From Bacteroidales bacterium (GTDB lineage Bacteria > Bacteroidota > Bacteroidia > Bacteroidales > Muribaculaceae): a DNA stretch of 5,278 nt. Below are positions 1 through 5,278 of the stretch, piece after piece (the stretch's first letter is position 1; each line of letters starts with the position of its first letter). Location of the stretch: NCBI GenBank assembly GCA_900767075.1, contig CAAFXX010000088.1, positions 1 to 5,278 of the forward strand, given 5' to 3'. The translations under genes and the position numbers were made by a program. The notes under the pieces were generated by a model. That model was not told the DNA's origin, did not search any database, and saw only the letters and a list, made by a program, of their open reading frames with translations.

Positions 1-61
1 AGATTACCTTCCCAACGACAGAAGTTAGTTGAAAAAGGGTAAATTATCGATTGAAACCCGC

Positions 62-85
62 GGGGGCGGGGGTTAGCCCGCCCCC
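62..85. repeat. GC-rich hairpin upstream of the cassette, possible terminator of an upstream gene
   Basis: A perfect 9-bp stem made almost only of G and C (62-70 pairs with 77-85) closes a 6-nt loop, GGTTAG. It may extend by a C-G pair past a bulged C at 86. An 8-nt palindrome, CCCGCGGG, overlaps its left foot at 57-64. Neither side carries a proper T-tract, so it is not a textbook intrinsic terminator. Its place before an AT-rich leader and the first gene fits a boundary between transcription units. It could also be a REP-like element. The rest of 1-165 shows no gene and no convincing promoter. Confidence 0.5.
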
Positions 86-165
86 CGATTCTCAAAAACA
101 TATATAGCAATAATATCCCTCATTAATTTTAATCGCTTTCAAAAAAAGCAATATTAAAGTTCAAC

Positions 166-897
166 ATGAAAACTAAAGGTTTTAAGAGATTTGAAGACAG
201 ACTCCGCTACTTCAGAACAGATATGGAGGTCTGTGAGGTAATATTAATGAACAAAGAGTTGCTTAAGGGCGAAGGCAATTTAATATTCCCCAAAGTCAAC
301 GAATTAAAGCACCCGATACTTTTCAATCGGAACAACAATCCTAACAGCAGGAAACTTGTGCTGTGCCATTTAAAGAAATCAATCTATGTATCCTTCATTA
401 AGGAGATGTATGAAGAGGTCACGGAATATCTGAGATATATTCTTAAGGAAGCCACAATGAATGGTGCCGACACTGACAGAATCGTCGGAGAGCATAATGT
501 CAAGATGAAGGCAAATGATATCCTAACAAAAGGGACAAAGAGAGAAATCGTTGAAGCCATCATGGACCAAATATTTCAACAGCTTGAAAACGAGAAAAGC
601 ACTTTAGAGCTGATCACTAAGATTAAGAATAAACTTGGACTGAATGTGACAGACGAAATTATACAGGCGGCTCTTCCCTATCTAAAGATACGACATATCT
701 TTGTCCATTCTGACGGAAAGCCCAATCAGGAATTTAAAGAGAAGTACCCTGATATAGCACTTGACCGTAAAGAGAGAATCGCTTTAAGCTCCGAGTTTGC
801 CATAGAAGCATATAATACCGTCTTGGAGTTAATGAAGGACATCGATCAAGACATGCTGAATAAAAACTATATCTCGTCATCAGAGAGAATGGAATAG
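166..897 (+). CDS. HEPN-domain protein (RiboL-PSP-HEPN-like), putative ribonuclease or toxin component
   Basis: This is a 243-aa, mostly alpha-helical, charged soluble protein with no signal peptide or membrane segment. The key signature is residues 176-181, RHIFVH, which fits the HEPN catalytic motif R-phi-x3-H, where phi is usually N, D or H. It is followed by S-D-G-K (182-185) and a run like NQEFKEKYP, resembling the stretch after the motif in RiboL-PSP-HEPN and related HEPN families. The helix before it (about 165-175) and the long helix after it (about 203-229) complete the expected bundle. Residues 1-100 are also helical and match nothing I recognise. Known HEPN proteins of this type are metal-independent RNases, often toxins or effectors in phage defence; some only bind RNA or act as regulators. 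Because R176 and H181 are both present, activity is plausible. The ATG start is preceded by an A-rich leader without a Shine-Dalgarno sequence, as is usual in Bacteroidota. It is the first gene of the cassette. The HEPN call is fairly secure; the target and role are inferred. Confidence 0.8.
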   Translation: MKTKGFKRFEDRLRYFRTDMEVCEVILMNKELLKGEGNLIFPKVNELKHPILFNRNNNPNSRKLVLCHLKKSIYVSFIKEMYEEVTEYLRYILKEATMNGADTDRIVGEHNVKMKANDILTKGTKREIVEAIMDQIFQQLENEKSTLELITKIKNKLGLNVTDEIIQAALPYLKIRHIFVHSDGKPNQEFKEKYPDIALDRKERIALSSEFAIEAYNTVLELMKDIDQDMLNKNYISSSERME

Positions 898-915
898 AAT
901 ACCGCAGATTGAAAA

Positions 916-949
916 GGTATCGGGCGAGTGAATTGCGACCACCGATACC
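916..949 (+). promoter_or_regulatory. Intergenic inverted repeat around the alternative SIR2 start codon
   Basis: GGTATCGG (916-923) and CCGATACC (942-949) form a perfect 8-bp inverted repeat with an 18-nt spacer, between the HEPN stop (897) and the SIR2 gene. The candidate GTG start at 928 lies in the loop, and the ATG at 970 lies 20 nt past the right arm. In RNA this would be a hairpin that could set translation or mRNA processing between genes 1 and 2. In DNA it could be an operator for a dimeric regulator. No T-tract follows, so it is unlikely to be a terminator. The pairing is read directly from the sequence; any role is inference. Confidence 0.45.
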
Positions 950-969
950 AACCAAAATATTCTTTTATC

Positions 970-2184
970 ATGACACGAAATTTCAAGTTGCTCGTTAGAG
1001 ACATTGCGCAAGACAAAAGCATGGTTCTATTCTGTGGAGCCGGCATCAACTGCGATATCAATGTGCAATTGTCATGGCCTGCCGTGATAGAGACTCCGTT
1101 TCGCCTTGCAATAAATCATATAGCAAGGGAGAAAGGATTGAATGATTCAGAGCGGATGATTCTTCATAACATATTCAGTTCCAAAGTCGATGAACAGAGC
1201 CTGTCCAATTCGTCATTGAGGCTACGCTATGATGCCGCCAACGATTTCCCTTATGAGATCCGTTCGGCTATTCTTAAGGCAGTGCATTCACGACAATACA
1301 TTCCTTTGCTTCAAGAATATATTTATTCAAAATGCAACAAGCAGATGATTAGGGCTTCCTTTATAGATCATTATGCCGACAATGACAAGAAAGATAAAAC
1401 GCATCCCATCAAGGGATATGAGACACCCAAAGACGAGAGCCCCCATCCGTCGTTCCATACACTATACATACTTGCCAAATTTATACTATTATACGACAAA
1501 GTAGAGGCTATAGTGACGTATAACTACGACAATTTTCTCACGGAGGCAATTATACTTCTTGCCAAGCACCCGGAACAGTTTTTCTATAAACCTGAATATG
1601 AAAGGCTGATTGAAAGATGGGGTAAGAATAACGCCGGAGGATTGAATGTCAGGGTTGTCGACATATATGGCAAGACTTATGATGTTACGATCAGGAAGAA
1701 CTATATACCGGTGTTCCACGTGCATGGGTTTATCCCTCCTCCCGGTTGGTCACGAAACTGCGAATCATCCTCTATTGTGTTTTCCCAAGACGAATATTGT
1801 GACACTGTAACTAACGTTCAGACATGGCAAAATTCCACACAGATGCACAATCTTTGCCATTATACATGTCTTTTCGCGGGCAGCTCGATGACTGACCTGA
1901 CGGTAAAAAGAATGATTGATTTCGCACGTAACAACGGCAATGAGGAGAATATCTATAATCTGGATGTACAAAATATCATGCCCCAAGGACTCAAGGGCGA
2001 GGCTCTTGAATATGCCCGCGGTAAAAAACTTCTCTCGGATCTTAAACGGGATTATCTCGCAAATGTCGGTGTAAAGCCGATAGCATATCCGGGCAATCAT
2101 CTTGAACTCTATGAAGAATTCGGTAAAACATTATATCTCAAGTCGGCCAACAAGCTTAAAGGCCAACGTCGGGAAAGAAATTAA
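970..2184 (+). CDS. SIR2-like domain protein, putative NADase effector
   Basis: This is a SIR2-family (SIR2_2-like) protein of 404 aa from the ATG at 970. The same frame stays open to a GTG at 928, giving 418 aa; residue numbers here follow that longer form. The NAD-binding loop is at 33-41 (V-L-F-C-G-A-G-I-N), with Asn where GAGxS proteins have Ser. The T-x-N-x-D motif is at 197-201 (TYNYD, then NFL). The catalytic His is most likely H266 in HVHG (264-267). A late strand with G-S-S-x-T-D (318-323) and a final GVKPIAY...HLELYEEF segment are typical of this family. No extra C-terminal domain is present. Bacterial SIR2 effectors of this kind, such as Thoeris ThsA, DSR and SIR2-HerA, destroy NAD+ when phage infection is sensed. 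The intact N199, D201 and H266 suggest an active enzyme, probably held inactive until triggered. I prefer 970 because it leaves about 17 residues before the first strand and avoids the 916-949 hairpin. The next gene begins 11 nt downstream, so the two are surely co-transcribed. Confidence 0.85.
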   Translation: MTRNFKLLVRDIAQDKSMVLFCGAGINCDINVQLSWPAVIETPFRLAINHIAREKGLNDSERMILHNIFSSKVDEQSLSNSSLRLRYDAANDFPYEIRSAILKAVHSRQYIPLLQEYIYSKCNKQMIRASFIDHYADNDKKDKTHPIKGYETPKDESPHPSFHTLYILAKFILLYDKVEAIVTYNYDNFLTEAIILLAKHPEQFFYKPEYERLIERWGKNNAGGLNVRVVDIYGKTYDVTIRKNYIPVFHVHGFIPPPGWSRNCESSSIVFSQDEYCDTVTNVQTWQNSTQMHNLCHYTCLFAGSSMTDLTVKRMIDFARNNGNEENIYNLDVQNIMPQGLKGEALEYARGKKLLSDLKRDYLANVGVKPIAYPGNHLELYEEFGKTLYLKSANKLKGQRRERN

Positions 2185-2195
2185 AATCAGATAAC

Positions 2196-5099
2196 ATGAA
2201 AAAGATAAGGACCAATTTACCGGGTCTCGACCCCTTGTTGCACGGAGGTCTTCAGATCGATAGCCTGACAGGCAGCGACAGACCCGGGGATTCCCTCAGC
2301 AGCATTGTAATCGTGTTACGTGGTAAAAAGGGAGTATCCAAACACCTTTTCGCAATGCAGCTGATGCATGGAATTGCAAGATCGCTCGGCGAACGACATC
2401 CGGATAAGGAACCCTCCTGTTACTATTATTCAATCAATAAAAACACTGAGAAGCTCAATGACTCCTATATCGACTTTCTTATAGCGGATTGGCTGGCTTT
2501 CATGACTCAGCAAAGCCGCAAAGAAACCTTAGGATTCGGGCCACACGAGCCTCAGAACGTAGTCCGCAACGATAAGAAAATGATATATGAGATACTCTTC
2601 GACAGCAAACTGAAGAAAAAGGATTCTTTTGAAAGGCTGGAAGCCTACCGCCGTGCCATGGTCGAAGAATACAGTGACCAAATCATTGACTTTATCTCGG
2701 ACAACATCTTGACGTATAATCCCCGAACAAATGCATTGCATTTCCGTCGTCCTTACAAAGGAGACAGCGCTGATAACCTGTGGGCTGTCAGAAATTGTGA
2801 TTCCATAACCGATTATTACAACAATTTCAAGAAAGAACTTGATGCGCTCAAATCCGGAGGAACAATCGCAAAGCATTTCAAAGAGATGTTCATCAAGGTA
2901 ATCTTCAATGGTCATCTCGGGTCGCCACAGCCATCCTCTGACAAGATGATGTATGGAGACATCGGCAACATGGAGAGGTATTCAAAAACCGCTCATGTCA
3001 TATATGACGACATCCTTGATGATATAGATAGAATTCTTAATCATGAGGATGTGGCCGGTAAATGCAATAAAAAATGGTCTTATTTCGAGTTGTCGGAGGA
3101 CGAGGATGAAACGAAAAACACCAACTCGGATGACAGTCGGAATGACTCCGAAGATGAATCCAATCCCATGCATGATGTTCTTGTGATTGACGGATTCTCA
3201 CAATTCGACAACGAACACCTGAAGGAACTGCAGTTTTCTCATCTCCATAAGGTAGCAAGGCGTATGGCTCGTGTTACAATTCTCGTACTTGACGAACGGG
3301 AAGAGGCTTTATGTGACGGCGACATCGTGATAGAGCTAAAAAAGAGCGAGGATCGTAAACAAGAGTATACCTACCATGAGCTTCAGATAGTGAAAAGCTC
3401 TTTTCAGGAAGTGGCGAACGGTTGGCACCAATATAAGGTGCAACCGGATGGAATTAAAGTGTTTCCAAGCATACACTTTCTGTTGTCAAAAAGATACTAT
3501 CTGAAAAGTCGTACTCATGAGATAGGACAGGGAATGCTGGATGATTCTTTTGAGGAATATCTTGACTCGATGCTACACATGGCCAACAGCAATCCTTGTG
3601 ACAAACTTAATATTGAGGAATTCCTCTATGAAGAGTACAACAAAAACAAGGATTCCCATCACAAGGATCTATTTATGAAAATCCTTGAAAATCATAGAAT
3701 CTGGCATCACCTCACAGGCAAAGATGGCAATGCCGAATCAAAAGAGGCATTGGACATATTGAGGCGTATGCTCATTAAGGTGTTGTTTGGCAACAGCCTT
3801 TCACTGGTTTGTCCACGGATGTCATGTGGTGGAGAAATACCTTCTTCAGGAGGAAGCGCTCGCCCTGGGCTTTGCGAGCGATGTGACATCTCGTATCATG
3901 ATCCGGATTCCAACTGTCATTATCCATGGCATAGAGCTAAATATAAAGGAGGCTCAGTGAAGGATACCGAATGTATTTGTGGATGGGATAAACGTTATCC
4001 AACCACTGTGATTATAGGGAATCCCAACAGCTTCAAACGTCGGATGGCTCTTGGCAAAGCATATCATTGGGCACGCAGAAAGGAACATGTCCTCATTGTA
4101 CTTTTCGGGAAGAACGATGATATGCTACGCAAACAGCTGATTTGTCCGGCACTTCAGAGGGCGGCATGCGCCGATAAGGTTTTCAGTAGCTGTGATGATT
4201 ATGGCCAATTTTTGAATCCTGCCGGGCTTGATACTGCAAAAGAAAAAGCAGACCACGATTTCGGAAACCGAATTTATAACGTATGTTCGGAATGTGAGAA
4301 GTATATCCATTTTTTCAGAATCCGGATGGGCTGTATAACAGCTGAGGAGTTTTTCTTCCGGCTGGAGGAACAGATACGCATCTATTCTGACGAAGATCCC
4401 GAAACCGGAATTGAAAAGAGTCGGCTGCACATAGTGATTGATGATTTGCAAAGAGTGGATTTTGGATTTCCGTTCTTTGGAGACACTGCGCTTTTCACCG
4501 GTGCATTGCTAAACCTGTGTCATGAGCATAAGGCAGAACTGACGATGCTGTGTGACAAACATTCGACACGTACAAAGGAGGTCTGCGCACTCTCGGACAA
4601 CGTGATTGTGATGGACCGAAAGAAAGACGACATAAACAAAGTCAGGATGTATGTGGAAAAATGTGTCGAATTTCCTGCCCCGGGGGCAATTATAGAATCC
4701 CATATCTGCGATGTCCTCAATCTTTTCAGTTGTTCGTGTATCGGCAATACATACATAGATCCTGATATACCAAACTGTGTATGCAATAATGGAAAGAAAA
4801 ACGATAAGATGTTGCAGCCTCCCGCTCCCGCAAATGTTGCACCTGGTCTTTCAATTGATTTCTCCCGAATCTGTAGCATGCATCTGATTGGTTCTATGCG
4901 TGAATTCTGGAGGCAGACCACAAATGAAGTCATAAAGACAGATCCTAAAGATTCTCTACGCCACCACTTTGGATGTTGCACAAAGGATTCTAAAGGTGTC
5001 TCAGATTCTAAACATAATACCTCTTATGGAGTTTCTCCGGAAAAAGATGACTCTGCCGACATTACACCAGAAGCTACAATAACTGCATCTACATCGTAG
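2196..5099 (+). CDS. Tandem KaiC/RecA-like protein with degenerate ATPase motifs and zinc-ribbon-like linker; putative sensor or scaffold
   Basis: This 967-aa protein has two KaiC-like halves. Lobe 1 (about 7-430) begins L-P-G-L-D-P-L-L-H-G-G like KaiC. It has a P-loop remnant GKKGVSKH (43-50), Walker B VLVID (328-332), then VTILVLDE (360-367), and ends with the KaiC-style run LQIVK (396-400) through GIKVFP (419-424). About 225 residues, including an acidic low-complexity stretch (298-323), are inserted between the nucleotide-binding strands. Next come a linker and a Cys-rich segment (C539, C544, C560, C563, C574, C593, C595) that looks like a zinc ribbon. Lobe 2 (about 601-830) has GNPNSFKR (608-615), Walker B HIVIDD (745-750) and SDNVIVMD (800-807). 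A CxC-x12-CxC cluster (846-863) and a Ser/Thr-rich tail finish it. Both P-loops keep Gly and Lys but lose the second Gly and the Thr; the KaiC catalytic Glu pair is Asn-Lys (81-82) and Gly-Lys (638-639). It starts at an ATG in A-rich context without a Shine-Dalgarno sequence, 11 nt after the SIR2 gene. The KaiC relationship is well supported; a sensing or scaffolding role is inference. Confidence 0.7.
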   Translation: MKKIRTNLPGLDPLLHGGLQIDSLTGSDRPGDSLSSIVIVLRGKKGVSKHLFAMQLMHGIARSLGERHPDKEPSCYYYSINKNTEKLNDSYIDFLIADWLAFMTQQSRKETLGFGPHEPQNVVRNDKKMIYEILFDSKLKKKDSFERLEAYRRAMVEEYSDQIIDFISDNILTYNPRTNALHFRRPYKGDSADNLWAVRNCDSITDYYNNFKKELDALKSGGTIAKHFKEMFIKVIFNGHLGSPQPSSDKMMYGDIGNMERYSKTAHVIYDDILDDIDRILNHEDVAGKCNKKWSYFELSEDEDETKNTNSDDSRNDSEDESNPMHDVLVIDGFSQFDNEHLKELQFSHLHKVARRMARVTILVLDEREEALCDGDIVIELKKSEDRKQEYTYHELQIVKSSFQEVANGWHQYKVQPDGIKVFPSIHFLLSKRYYLKSRTHEIGQGMLDDSFEEYLDSMLHMANSNPCDKLNIEEFLYEEYNKNKDSHHKDLFMKILENHRIWHHLTGKDGNAESKEALDILRRMLIKVLFGNSLSLVCPRMSCGGEIPSSGGSARPGLCERCDISYHDPDSNCHYPWHRAKYKGGSVKDTECICGWDKRYPTTVIIGNPNSFKRRMALGKAYHWARRKEHVLIVLFGKNDDMLRKQLICPALQRAACADKVFSSCDDYGQFLNPAGLDTAKEKADHDFGNRIYNVCSECEKYIHFFRIRMGCITAEEFFFRLEEQIRIYSDEDPETGIEKSRLHIVIDDLQRVDFGFPFFGDTALFTGALLNLCHEHKAELTMLCDKHSTRTKEVCALSDNVIVMDRKKDDINKVRMYVEKCVEFPAPGAIIESHICDVLNLFSCSCIGNTYIDPDIPNCVCNNGKKNDKMLQPPAPANVAPGLSIDFSRICSMHLIGSMREFWRQTTNEVIKTDPKDSLRHHFGCCTKDSKGVSDSKHNTSYGVSPEKDDSADITPEATITASTS

Positions 5100-5149
5100 C
5101 CATCAACAACACGACCCTGAAGATCCGGCACTGATCCCCCTCAGAAGTC

Positions 5150-5172
5150 CTTGCGGGTTTGTAACCCGCAAG
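5150..5172. terminator. Perfect 10-bp hairpin after the cassette, likely terminator or REP-like unit
   Basis: CTTGCGGGTT (5150-5159) pairs perfectly with AACCCGCAAG (5163-5172) around a TGT loop, 50 nt after the TAG stop of the large gene. It is the most stable structure downstream, so it is the best candidate for ending the operon transcript. The only nearby T-run (5183-5187) starts 10 nt after the stem, too far for a classical intrinsic terminator. Its core is the reverse complement of the core of the next hairpin, so a REP/BIME-type repeat is an equally good reading. Confidence 0.5.
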
Positions 5173-5174
5173 CT

Positions 5175-5230
5175 CTGACGGCATTTTTGAGGCATTGGGT
5201 TACAAACCCAATGAGACTAATGAAAGTCAG
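5175..5230. repeat. Second hairpin with inverted-core partner and outer stem
   Basis: CATTGGGTT (5193-5201) pairs perfectly with AACCCAATG (5205-5213) around an ACA loop. Outside it, CTGAC (5175-5179) can pair with GTCAG (5226-5230) and CATT (5182-5185) with AATG (5219-5222), giving a longer imperfect fold that encloses the hairpin. The 13-nt core GGGTTACAAACCC (5197-5209) is the exact reverse complement of the core of the hairpin at 5150-5172, while the outer stem pairs differ. That arrangement is typical of paired palindromic repeats rather than of a single terminator. Apart from these hairpins I see no gene in 5100-5278. Confidence 0.5.
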
Positions 5231-5278
5231 TTGTAAAAAAGTTAATAATTAATTGAACTTGTCGGGGAGGCGGTTGAT

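Noticed and set aside
1..42. Short open frame ending in TAA at 40-42, possibly the 3' end of an upstream + strand gene.
   Set aside because: All three + frames stay open for only 8-13 codons here, so the sequence cannot tell a real gene end from chance.
62..86. G-quadruplex in the G-rich hairpin region.
   Set aside because: Each strand has only two or three useful G-tracts, and the strong hairpin explains the sequence better.
124..131. TAATTTTA as a -7 element of the Bacteroidota type (TAnnTTTG) for the first gene.
   Set aside because: It mismatches the final G and there is no TTTG at the expected upstream distance, so no promoter is called.
4520..4981. Long minus-strand open frames opposite the large gene (also at 2529-2915, 4125-4451 and 1765-2100).
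   Set aside because: They overlap well-supported + strand coding sequence with recognisable motifs, show no domain signature of their own, and look like frame shadows.
166..5099. CRISPR array, tRNA, rRNA or insertion-sequence transposase within the cassette.
   Set aside because: No spaced direct repeats, no cloverleaf and no transposase motifs were seen; the stretch is almost fully taken up by three genes.
5249..5278. Minus-strand frame from the window edge ending in TAA at 5251-5249 (reads INRLPDKFN), possibly the end of a convergent gene.
   Set aside because: Nine codons are too few to support a gene. If real, the hairpins at 5150-5213 would lie between convergent genes.

Overview
The window holds a compact three-gene cassette, all on the + strand, covering about 166-5099. 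Both ends are bordered by short non-coding DNA with strong hairpins. The A/T-leaning base composition, the A-rich start contexts without a Shine-Dalgarno sequence before genes 1 and 3, and the GGGTT(ACA/TGT)AACCC hairpins suggest a member of the Bacteroidota, probably Bacteroidales. That assignment is inference, because no taxonomic marker gene is present.

Layout. 1-165: non-coding, with a very GC-rich hairpin (62-85) and then an AT-rich leader. 166-897: a 243-aa HEPN-type protein with a clear R-x4-H ribonuclease motif near its C-terminal half. 898-969: a spacer with an 8-bp inverted repeat (916-949) that surrounds a possible GTG start. 970-2184 (or 928-2184): a SIR2-like protein of the NADase effector type with its active-site motifs intact. 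2196-5099: a 967-aa protein with two KaiC/RecA-like halves, a cysteine-rich zinc-ribbon-like segment between them and a second cysteine cluster near the C-terminus. 5100-5278: non-coding, with two perfect hairpins whose 13-nt cores are reverse complements of each other.

How the genes may work together. HEPN (RNA cleavage) and SIR2 (NAD+ depletion) domains are two recurring effectors of abortive-infection anti-phage systems. Here they sit next to each other with a large two-lobed KaiC-family protein, and the last two genes are only 11 nt apart. The simplest reading is a defence operon in which the large protein senses or scaffolds and the HEPN and SIR2 proteins are killing or regulatory partners. 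I do not recognise this exact combination as a named defence system.

The most striking detail is that both KaiC lobes have lost the same residues: the last glycine and the Ser/Thr of the P-loop, and the catalytic Glu-Glu pair. Both keep the P-loop lysine and the Walker B aspartate. This suggests a pseudo-ATPase that may bind nucleotide but hydrolyse it poorly or not at all. Function is inferred from domains and context only.
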